A DNA stretch of 16,758 bases from an uncultured Lachnospiraceae bacterium (lineage in GTDB: Bacteria > Bacillota > Clostridia > Lachnospirales > Lachnospiraceae). The stretch lies in the NCBI GenBank assembly GCA_902766845.1, contig CACXFD010000020.1:1-16758 (forward strand), read 5' to 3'. The position numbers and the translations under genes are program-made. Below, piece after piece: positions 1 through 5,725 of the stretch; the stretch's first letter is position 1, and each line of letters opens with the position of its first letter. Under the pieces are notes generated by a model, which worked only from the letters and a program-made list of their open reading frames with translations, was not told the origin of the DNA and made no database searches.

Positions 1-900
1 GAACCGGTGGGGGCTGCCCGCCGCCTGCATCTCCTGGGAACGGGAGGTGCTGTGCTCCAGCCACATCAGCTGCAGGGCCTTCTGGAAATGTTCGGTAGGC
101 GTGGAGATATCCATGCTCTTGGCCATCTCCAGCAGCTCTTTCTTCCGCTGGGGATCAGTCTCCTTCTCTGCCGCTTCCAGAGCCATGTCGATATGCCGCT
201 GGCAGTACATGCGCATGGCGTCAGAGGCGATGAGCATGGCCTTCAGCTCGGTATACCGATCCATGTAGTCCTTGACTTTGGCAGGATCCTCGCACTCGGC
301 GGGATCGTATTTCTTCATGCTCTCCCGGATCTTGGCCTGGATGCCGTCCAGACCGTTGTTCCACAGGAAAGGCAGGTCAGCTCCCGGGGAATTGCCGGAG
401 TACCGGTACAGGGTGGTGTAGACTCCCTTCCATGCAAAAGGATTGGCCGGATCGGAGTAGACGTTGTCCATGATCTCGTCGGTGAACTGAGCAACGATCT
501 TGTCCTCGCTGCATTTGCCCTTCCAGTACTCGGTGATCTCTTCCAGTTCAGCCCATTCCTCCGGTGTCAGGGCGAATTTGGACGCCATGCACTGATACAG
601 AATGGGTTTGGTGTAGAAGTCCGGGTAAAACGGCAGGGACCGAAGATCCTTGCCCACGTGGACCATCAGCAGCTCGTCGGGCATGATGAAGATGGTCTTG
701 TTTTTCAGATAGTGTTCAAAGGCCAGGGCACGGCGGATGACCCAGGGCTTGCCTTCGGTCTGCTTGAAGCTCTCGGTGAGATAGCGGGCGCGCTCGATGT
801 CGGCCACGACCGTGATGCCCAGGTTGCCGTCACCGCGGATGAATTTTCTCTCGAGATGAGACTTCAGTATCTCGCCTCTTTTGGTCGGTTTGATAGCCAT
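1..900 (-). CDS. Glycyl radical enzyme (PFL-like), N-terminal 300 residues, truncated by window edge
   Basis: Seen: an open frame from ATG at 900 running off the left edge, with an AAAGGAGA ribosome binding site at 907-914. Residues 53-90 (WVIRRALAFEHYLKNKTIFI, then MPDELLMVHVG and LRSLPF) and 226-282 (SDAMRMYCQRHIDMALEAAE, then TPTEHFQKALQLMWLEH) match the layout of the pyruvate formate-lyase-like N-terminal domain, where a helix before the active site carries 'R(T)F.EALQL.W..H'. Family knowledge: these enzymes use a glycyl radical, installed by a radical-SAM activase, for C-C, C-O or C-N cleavage, decarboxylation or fumarate addition. The catalytic cysteine loop and the C-terminal glycine loop lie outside the window, so the subclass cannot be assigned; the N-terminal layout recalls arylacetate decarboxylases and X-succinate synthases, but only loosely. 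It is the last gene seen in the leftward operon, 64 bp after the lipocalin-fold gene. No activase gene is in view; it would be expected further left. Confidence 0.8.
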   Translation of the reverse strand, partial: MAIKPTKRGEILKSHLERKFIRGDGNLGITVVADIERARYLTESFKQTEGKPWVIRRALAFEHYLKNKTIFIMPDELLMVHVGKDLRSLPFYPDFYTKPILYQCMASKFALTPEEWAELEEITEYWKGKCSEDKIVAQFTDEIMDNVYSDPANPFAWKGVYTTLYRYSGNSPGADLPFLWNNGLDGIQAKIRESMKKYDPAECEDPAKVKDYMDRYTELKAMLIASDAMRMYCQRHIDMALEAAEKETDPQRKKELLEMAKSMDISTPTEHFQKALQLMWLEHSTSRSQEMQAAGSPHRF

Positions 901-964
901 AGCGGTTCTCCTTTCTTGATGTTGAATTGGTTTCCCTCTGTCATGCCAACATACCCGGTCGTTC

Positions 965-2308
965 TTAATCCTTGATCTTGCGCAGGTCGGCGTCCATCTT
1001 GGCCCGTGTTGCCCTGTCCACGCCTGTTGCCGGCAGCGCAAACAGGATCTTGAGTTTCATGCCGTAGCCCTTTTTCGTGTTGGGGTCGTTAGAGATGCCC
1101 GGCAGATACTTCTCCATGACGGCAACGCCCCGGGGATCGGCCATGACCTCGCCCAGCTTGCTGCTCATCGTGAATTTAGGAGGCCGTCCGTCGTCCACGT
1201 ATTCGGGTTCCGGCTCGGGAGCAGCCTCTTTCGGTGCTTCGGCCGGAGCTTCGGCCGGAGCCTCAGCCGGAGCCTCTCCCTTATACGCCAGCCTCTGCTC
1301 ATCCGTGGGCTCATACGTGTAGCAGATCTCCAGCACACGCTTGAAGTCGGTCACAGTCTTCTTCCCGTCGATCTCCATCTCCGCGTGGCAATCATAGAGC
1401 GAACGGTTGAGCATCGCGTGGAACGGCGGCTGATCCACGGGCTGCTTCATCATGGTGTGGATCCACTTGCCCTCGATGACCCCGCGGATGCGGTCGCCCT
1501 CAAAGACGTATTTCATCGTATGCGGTACGGTATCGCCTTCGGGGATGTCCAGCGCATAGATGTAGTAATCGGCATCTCTATCATACGAATAGATCTGCCC
1601 GTTCTTGTAGTTCCACATCCACTTGATAGGCCGATACCCCTGCTCGGGACCGCCCTGCGCCTCAAAGATCGTGATCAGATCTTCGCCGCTGCTGCCTCCG
1701 ATGGGGAAGTTCGCCCAGTAGAAGTAATGCGTCGCCGGTCCGAAGAAATTGTCCGTTCCGTACTGATGGTCGGACCACCCGTAACCGGTCACGGCGATCT
1801 CCTTTCCTTCGACCCAGATGGTCCCGGTGATCCGGTTCCACGGCATCATGTACCAGGACACGCAGACAGGCATGTACGGGGTCCTGAGCCTGCCGATGCC
1901 GACTCCGTCCGGAAGCTCGGAGAGGGTCGGCTCGACCAGCGTCTCGGCTTTGAGCCGAAGGCCGGCATGATTATCCTTGTCATCGACCACCATCTCGAGG
2001 ATCGGGAACTCCGCCTTGAAATAGTTGGGGCCGAAGTGGATATCGTAGCCGTCTTCGGACCAGTGCACATTCTCCTGGTCGATGAACTGCATGGTCTCGG
2101 TGATCTTGCCGTCCGGGTCCACGAGCGTCAGAAGCACGCAGTACATGGGACCTGTCCACGACAGCATCGCCGTCCCGCACCAGCCGTTGTCGAACACGAA
2201 ATCCGTGTGCCACGTCTGGAACGGATTTTTGGCGTATCCGGGCATCTTGAACGGGGCGAACCATTTCTCCGACGCCTTATAAAGGCCAGGATCATATACG
2301 ATTCCCAT
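965..2308 (-). CDS. CrtC/AttH-type lipocalin-fold protein with C-terminal PGxS-type helical domain
   Basis: 447 residues from ATG 2308, preceded by GGGAG eight bases upstream. Seen: residues about 1-335 are beta-rich and aromatic, with GYGWSDHQYGT at 175-185, which matches the G-x-x-W-x-D-H-x-(W/Y/F)-G signature of the CrtC/AttH family (carotenoid 1,2-hydratase, AttH, and the lipocalin-fold Diels-Alderases). Residues 345-370 are an EAPA-repeat linker. Residues about 378-447 form a second domain (SSKLGEV, KYLPGIS, GYGMKLK) clearly related to the separate 71-residue protein encoded just upstream in the operon. No signal peptide, so probably cytoplasmic. Family members act on large hydrophobic substrates by hydration, cyclisation or binding; the actual reaction here is unknown. 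It lies between the small-protein gene and the glycyl radical enzyme gene, so a role in the same pathway is inferred. Family call moderately sure, function not. Confidence 0.7.
   Translation of the reverse strand: MGIVYDPGLYKASEKWFAPFKMPGYAKNPFQTWHTDFVFDNGWCGTAMLSWTGPMYCVLLTLVDPDGKITETMQFIDQENVHWSEDGYDIHFGPNYFKAEFPILEMVVDDKDNHAGLRLKAETLVEPTLSELPDGVGIGRLRTPYMPVCVSWYMMPWNRITGTIWVEGKEIAVTGYGWSDHQYGTDNFFGPATHYFYWANFPIGGSSGEDLITIFEAQGGPEQGYRPIKWMWNYKNGQIYSYDRDADYYIYALDIPEGDTVPHTMKYVFEGDRIRGVIEGKWIHTMMKQPVDQPPFHAMLNRSLYDCHAEMEIDGKKTVTDFKRVLEICYTYEPTDEQRLAYKGEAPAEAPAEAPAEAPKEAAPEPEPEYVDDGRPPKFTMSSKLGEVMADPRGVAVMEKYLPGISNDPNTKKGYGMKLKILFALPATGVDRATRAKMDADLRKIKD
1233..1280 (-). repeat. Four 12-bp tandem repeats encoding the EAPA linker
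   Basis: Four in-frame 12-bp units (1233-1244, 1245-1256, 1257-1268, 1269-1280), each a variant of ggagcttcggcc on the plus strand, encode the Glu-Ala-Pro-Ala repeat between the lipocalin domain and the C-terminal domain of the 447-residue protein. Such Pro/Ala/Glu linkers are usually extended and flexible. The copies have diverged at a few bases. Confidence 0.85.
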
Positions 2309-2350
2309 TGAATTCTCTCCCTTCTGTCAGATACTTCGGTCTCTCATACG

Positions 2351-2380
2351 CGGGCGCGCTCCCGGACAGGACCGCGCCCG
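2351..2380 (-). other. Intercistronic GC-rich hairpin between small-protein gene and lipocalin-fold gene
   Basis: CGGGCGCG at 2351-2358 is complementary to CGCGCCCG at 2373-2380, leaving a 14-nt loop. It lies in the 82-bp gap between the 71-residue protein (stop at 2391) and the lipocalin-fold gene (start at 2308). There is no U-tract on the minus strand, so it is not a simple terminator; it could set transcript stability or processing between the two cistrons. Confidence 0.5.
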
Positions 2381-2390
2381 AAGCCGCGGA

Positions 2391-2606
2391 TCAAAGTGCG
2401 TTGATACGGTCAAGGATCGTCTGCACGTTCTCCTTGGTAAAGCCGAGGCCCTTGGCCTGCGGATACTTCATCAGGTACTTGATGCCCATGCCCTTCCCGA
2501 CGCCTACCATCGGATTGCTGGAGAGGCCGGGGATCACCTCGTCGAAGATCGCCTTGTACTCGGGGACGTCCAGGATGTCGGCCAGTTTGCTGTCAACCGT
2601 GATCAT
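2391..2606 (-). CDS. Small 71-residue protein, same domain as the C terminus of the neighbouring lipocalin-fold protein
   Basis: 71 residues from ATG 2606 with AAAGGAG eight bases upstream. It begins MITVDSKLADIL and carries VIPGLSSNP, GKGMGIKYLM and a final amphipathic helix (NVQTILDRINAL). Aligned with residues 378-447 of the 447-residue neighbour, the shared pattern is S-K-L, P, then (Y/V)-(I/L)-P-G-(I/L)-S, P, G-M, K, P. It is predicted to be a small helical domain, vaguely similar in size and opening pattern to DUF1858, but with no cysteines. It therefore cannot be an iron-sulfur small subunit of the kind seen with 4-hydroxyphenylacetate decarboxylase or benzylsuccinate synthase. The gene follows the iron-sulfur protein by 40 bp. 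Function unknown; binding the lipocalin-fold protein, the radical enzyme or a shared ligand is a guess. Confidence 0.8.
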   Translation of the reverse strand: MITVDSKLADILDVPEYKAIFDEVIPGLSSNPMVGVGKGMGIKYLMKYPQAKGLGFTKENVQTILDRINAL

Positions 2607-2646
2607 GATCGATTCTCCTTTCTTGCATCATATGTTCTCAGAAGGC

Positions 2647-3855
2647 TCAAAGCGCCTCTGCCACCAGTTCTTCCAGGCTCATGACCCGGATACCGCCGCC
2701 CTCCTTGCCGGCGGGCCCCTTCAGACTGCTCTTGCAGTTGATGCAGCCGGTGACGATCGTATCGGCCCCGATGGCCGCCGCGTCCTTCACACGGCCTTTT
2801 CCGGCGGTCTGATAGGTGCTCGGGGCAGCCGCGGCCATGATCGACCGGCCGCAGCAGTAGGTATACTTGCCGAAGCCCTCCATCTCCGCGGGAGCCTCGC
2901 CGACGGCGGCTGTGATGACCGCCCGCGGCTCCTCGATGACCTTCTTGTCCCCGCGCTTGCCGCTGCGGACCAGGAAGCAGGGATCGTTGTAGGTGACCTT
3001 GCCCAGCTCCGGCTTCCTGGTCAGGGTCAGTTTGCCCTCGTCCAGAAGCTCCTTCACGAGTTCGGAACTGTGGATCACCTCAAAGCCCAGCTCGCCCACA
3101 GCCTTCGGATAGTCAAAGGCCAGCGCCTTGAAGCAGTCAGCGCAGACGCACACCACTCTCTTCGCCCCGGCCTCCCGCAGCGCTTCCACGTTGTGTCTGG
3201 CCGTGACAGCAAATGCGTCGTCCATGCCGGACTCGTACTGGATGGCGCCGCAGCACCACTCGTCTTTCAGGATGCCGAATTCCACTCCGGCCGCCCGGAG
3301 GATCTTCACCAGGCTCTGAAGGACGGCCTGGTCCTGGTAGGAGCCCGTGCATCCGGCAAAGATCATGATCTCGCCGCGATCAGGAATATCCAGACCCTCC
3401 GCCCAGGCGTTCCGGTCCTTGCCGGAGCCCTGACGGTTGTGGCTCTCCGCGATGTTGTCACAGAGCTTCTTCAGCCCCTTGGGCGGGGCGATCCCCATGT
3501 CCACGAAATCCGCCCGGAGCTCCCGGAAGATGTCCGCGCCCTGGATGCCGCCCAGCGGAATGCTGTCCATGCCCTCGCACACCGCGTTGCAGCTGCGGCA
3601 GAGCACACATTCATACATGTGGTCCACCAGCTCCGGCGTGGCCTCCAGTTTGCCCTCCAGCAGATCCCGGATGATCAGGATCATGCCCTGGGACGCGGAG
3701 GCCAGCGTATAGTTGGCCTCATAGGACGGGCACTGCTTCACCGGCGTTTTCAGCTTGTCCGGCTGGTTCGGGTCCCATGGACCGCGGGGACAGCGGCGGC
3801 AGGTGTTGCACCGGTATACCATGTCACGATATTTCGATACTTTCTCGTATGCCAT
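2647..3855 (-). CDS. Iron-sulfur protein with two 4Fe-4S sites and two CCG domains (GlcF/HdrD-like)
   Basis: 402 residues. The start at 3855 (MAYEKVSKY) is chosen over an in-frame ATG at 3894 because GGGAGGTGA sits just upstream (3861-3870) and the longer form would overlap the preceding gene. Seen: ferredoxin-like cysteines C16, C19, C22, C42 and C83, C86, C89, C93; first CCG domain with C169, C201-C202 and C238/C241; second with C293, C334-C335, C371 and C374. This is the layout of GlcF, heterodisulfide reductase subunit D and LutA/LldE relatives. Known role of the family: passing electrons between a flavoprotein and a further acceptor, the CCG pairs binding an iron-sulfur cluster in HdrB/D. 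It directly follows the GlcD-like gene (25-bp gap), which argues for a two-subunit FAD/FeS oxidoreductase. No transmembrane segment is visible, so it is likely soluble. The electron acceptor is not shown by the sequence. Confidence 0.9.
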   Translation of the reverse strand: MAYEKVSKYRDMVYRCNTCRRCPRGPWDPNQPDKLKTPVKQCPSYEANYTLASASQGMILIIRDLLEGKLEATPELVDHMYECVLCRSCNAVCEGMDSIPLGGIQGADIFRELRADFVDMGIAPPKGLKKLCDNIAESHNRQGSGKDRNAWAEGLDIPDRGEIMIFAGCTGSYQDQAVLQSLVKILRAAGVEFGILKDEWCCGAIQYESGMDDAFAVTARHNVEALREAGAKRVVCVCADCFKALAFDYPKAVGELGFEVIHSSELVKELLDEGKLTLTRKPELGKVTYNDPCFLVRSGKRGDKKVIEEPRAVITAAVGEAPAEMEGFGKYTYCCGRSIMAAAAPSTYQTAGKGRVKDAAAIGADTIVTGCINCKSSLKGPAGKEGGGIRVMSLEELVAEAL

Positions 3856-3880
3856 TTCATTCACCTCCCGATCGTCCCGA

Positions 3881-5272
3881 TCACATCTGAGCATCGATAG
3901 GAATGCTCTCTACCATTCTCGACTGAGCGCCGCTGAGCATGAACCAGGAGTTCGGGTTCATGATGCCGTTGGGATCGACCCAGTCCTTGACCTTCTGGGA
4001 AAATTCCTCGAACTGCTCCGTGAAGTAGAACGGATAGCTGTCGGGAAGGTCGTAGGTCCGCTTCTGGATGCGGAACATGGCCCGGTTGAAGGCTTCCATC
4101 TGCGTATCGTAATCGAATCCGCCGATGGTCCAGCCCTGCACCCAGTTGGGATAACAGGTCCAGCAGCTCCAACCGTTCCGGATCCCCGCGGCCGCCCACT
4201 CTTCTTTGATGATGTGGTAGATCTCGGGGTAAGACTCGTAGGACGCGCAGCCCGCGGCGCAGCAGAACTGCCCGAAGGCCGCCGTGCAGAAGTTGAAGTT
4301 GGCCGTATTGTCATACGTCAGATGGCCGTATGCCGGATCCAGTTCCTCGCCTCCATATTTCTTCATGATCTCCATGGCGCGCCTGCCCTTGGCCTCCACC
4401 TCTTCCTTGATCCCTTCGTTGGTGATGGCCAGGACCACCTCGTAGTGTTTCGGCAGGGGCATGCCCAGCAGATCATAGATATCGTAATCTTCGTGCTCGA
4501 TATCCGTGGCCAGACCTTTGAGCTGGATCTCCTTCGCGGCCTTGCACAGGTCCTCGATGTGTTCGAAACCGCACACCGCATGGTGAGTTGCCTCCGGCTG
4601 AGGGACGGTGAGCAGAGACGCTTCCGTCACGATGCCGAGGGAGCCCAGCGACTGGCACATCATGGTGACGGGCCAGTTCATGGACATCCAGGCATTGCTC
4701 ATAAAGTCCTTGCATCCCTCATACGCGCCGGAGCCGAAATGATGGACGGAGCCGTCGGGGAACACCACGGTGATGCCGAACAGCCAGTAATTCAGTGTGC
4801 CGTATTTTGCCACACGGGTACCTACCATCGAGGGCCCGTTGATGTAGCCGCCCACGGTCACGCCGTTGCCGTACCAGGGCTTGAGCGGCATCATATAGCC
4901 CCGCTTGATGGCTTCCTGACAGAGCTCATAATAGGAAAGGCCGGCCTCGACCGTAACGATCTCGTTATCCAGATCCCAGTTGAGGATGCGGTTCATCTTG
5001 CCCATGTCCAGACAGATGCCGCCGTCAGGCTGGCTGATGGGTCCGGCGGTAGCGCCGGCACGGACGACCACCGGGATCTGATTCGCGTTGGCGATCTTCA
5101 TGATCTCGGAGATCTCCTCCGTGGTTTCCGGCAGGAGCAGCACGTCCGGCCGGGTCGGGTTGGTGTAGATCATGCCCTGAGAGTAAGCCGCCAGTTCAAA
5201 ATCCTTGCTCTTGCAGTCGTTCTTTCCGACGATCGCTTCCAGTTTTTCGAGTATATCCTGCGTGATAGCCAT
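3881..5272 (-). CDS. FAD-linked oxidase/dehydrogenase, GlcD / vanillyl-alcohol-oxidase-type flavoprotein
   Basis: 463 residues. The start at 5272 (MAITQDIL) is preferred to an upstream in-frame ATG at 5305 because GAAAGGAGG lies at 5280-5288 with good spacing. Seen: an N-terminal PCMH-type FAD-binding domain with VVVRAGATAGPIS at 68-80 (pyrophosphate loop), LDMGKMNRIL at 88-97, VEAGLSYYEL at 108-117, GNGVTVGGYI at 135-144 and SLGSLGIVTEASL at 208-220. The C-terminal substrate domain ends with VDPNGIMNP at 432-440, the usual family terminus. Members oxidise 2-hydroxyacids (glycolate, D-lactate) or para-substituted phenols and alcohols. The C-terminal half is rich in Cys, Trp and Tyr (C329, C337-C338, C342, C370, C373), unusual for plain GlcD and hinting at an aromatic or hydrophobic substrate. 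It is the first gene of the leftward operon, paired with the GlcF/HdrD-like gene. Confidence 0.88.
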   Translation of the reverse strand: MAITQDILEKLEAIVGKNDCKSKDFELAAYSQGMIYTNPTRPDVLLLPETTEEISEIMKIANANQIPVVVRAGATAGPISQPDGGICLDMGKMNRILNWDLDNEIVTVEAGLSYYELCQEAIKRGYMMPLKPWYGNGVTVGGYINGPSMVGTRVAKYGTLNYWLFGITVVFPDGSVHHFGSGAYEGCKDFMSNAWMSMNWPVTMMCQSLGSLGIVTEASLLTVPQPEATHHAVCGFEHIEDLCKAAKEIQLKGLATDIEHEDYDIYDLLGMPLPKHYEVVLAITNEGIKEEVEAKGRRAMEIMKKYGGEELDPAYGHLTYDNTANFNFCTAAFGQFCCAAGCASYESYPEIYHIIKEEWAAAGIRNGWSCWTCYPNWVQGWTIGGFDYDTQMEAFNRAMFRIQKRTYDLPDSYPFYFTEQFEEFSQKVKDWVDPNGIMNPNSWFMLSGAQSRMVESIPIDAQM

Positions 5273-5507
5273 TAAGTATCCTCCTTTCGATTCGGGTTTC
5301 CCCACGTTCCCTTCGCGGGATCCGCGGGGTGATGAGTTCTGACAGCGGAAGGCTGTCGTCCCTTACATGGCCATGGGAGGGTACCTCCTTTCCGGGACTT
5401 GTGCGGACCGCTGCCCCATCCGGCCAAACAGGGGCGGGCGTGGTAAATATGCACTGCTCATTTTCGTGTCCCGTCTTTTTCGTTTGTTTAAGTTGTATCA
5501 AATATCA
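5273..5507 (-). promoter_or_regulatory. Long leader of the redox operon (about 235 nt) with several small hairpins
   Basis: If transcription starts near 5507 (see the promoter at 5514-5543), the first gene has a leader of about 235 nt. It contains several dyads: GACAGC/GCTGTC at 5341-5346 and 5352-5357 with a 5-nt loop, GGAGG/CCTCC around a GTA centre near 5376-5388 that overlaps a Shine-Dalgarno-like sequence, and a CGCGG/CCGCG dyad near 5317-5330. No known riboswitch consensus was recognised. It could be an attenuator or simply an untranslated leader. Confidence 0.35.
5363..5374 (-). other. Three-codon leader ORF (Met-Ala-Met-stop) behind a strong ribosome binding site
   Basis: On the minus strand GGAAAGGAGGT (about 5382-5392) is followed nine bases later by ATG GCC ATG TAA at 5374-5363. 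The site is as strong as those of the real genes, yet translation would stop after three residues. It is also the tail of a 32-codon frame from ATG 5461 that has no comparable site. It may be a regulatory mini-ORF, the remnant of a lost gene start, or chance. Confidence 0.25.
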
Positions 5508-5545
5508 TCTGCAATGATACAATCTTTGTTTAAATTGTACCAAAT
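5483..5545. repeat. Candidate operator array: 21-bp direct repeat plus an inverted half-site
   Basis: Two 21-bp copies at 5483-5503 and 5525-5545 match at 19 of 21 positions and lie exactly 42 bp apart, about four helical turns. Each carries the core TTGTAtCA or TTGTAcCA. Between them, TGATACAA at 5515-5522 is the exact inverse of TTGTATCA at 5493-5500. The array lies in AT-rich DNA between the divergent operons and overlaps the candidate leftward promoter, as expected for repressor sites. The binding protein is unknown; no regulator gene lies next to it. Confidence 0.55.
5514..5543 (-). promoter_or_regulatory. Candidate sigma-A promoter of the redox/glycyl radical operon
   Basis: Reading leftward: TTGGTA (5543-5538) as -35, an 18-bp spacer, and TATCAT (5519-5514) as -10. 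The -10 matches 5 of 6 consensus bases and the -35 matches 4 of 6. Start of transcription would be near 5507. The repeats at 5483-5545 cover the -35, the -10 and the first transcribed bases. Alternative placements in this AT-rich stretch are possible. Confidence 0.4.
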
Positions 5546-5616
5546 CATGCCTCGCGTTGATATTTCCGAAAACAGCAAATTATTCATCTTCTGTTTTACG
5601 ATTTTGTAAATAAAAA

Positions 5617-5642
5617 GTCGTTCTCCATATTCAGAGAACGAC
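5617..5642 (-). terminator. Leftward intrinsic terminator between the divergent operons
   Basis: GTCGTTCTC (5617-5625) and GAGAACGAC (5634-5642) form a perfect 9-bp stem with an 8-nt loop. Read on the minus strand the stem is followed by TTTTTATTT, a proper U-tract; on the plus strand there is none. It would stop leftward transcription before the redox operon, but no leftward gene lies to its right: the next gene is moxR-like on the plus strand. It may insulate the operon from antisense transcription, or be left over from a gene lost here. Confidence 0.55.
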
Positions 5643-5678
5643 AAAAGGGGCCGATCCCGGGCGTCATCAAAAAACCCC

Positions 5679-5706
5679 TCGACATACCGCGGTTTTCAGG
5701 TATAAT
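5679..5706 (+). promoter_or_regulatory. Strong sigma-A promoter of the MoxR/DUF58 operon
   Basis: TCGACA (5679-5684), a 16-bp spacer and a perfect TATAAT (5701-5706). Transcription would begin near 5712-5713, right at the AGGAGG ribosome binding site (5714-5719), so the untranslated leader before the ATG at 5726 would be only about 13 nt. Confidence 0.75.
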
Positions 5707-5725
5707 TCTAATCAGGAGGAACGCT

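Noticed and set aside
7..975. A 322-codon plus-strand frame opposite the glycyl radical enzyme gene.
   Set aside because: The minus strand encodes recognisable glycyl radical enzyme motifs and has a ribosome binding site; the plus frame has neither.
2391..2606. The 71-residue protein as an iron-sulfur small subunit of the glycyl radical enzyme.
   Set aside because: It contains no cysteine.
2308..5275. Long plus-strand open frames (2308-3900 and 3755-5275) opposite the redox operon.
   Set aside because: They are antisense to genes with clear motifs, cross gene boundaries, and their sequences look like typical GC-driven shadows.
5617..5642. The GTCGTTCTC/GAGAACGAC dyad as an SOS-type operator.
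   Set aside because: The spacing and sequence do not fit the Bacillota LexA consensus, while the U-tract on the minus strand fits a terminator.
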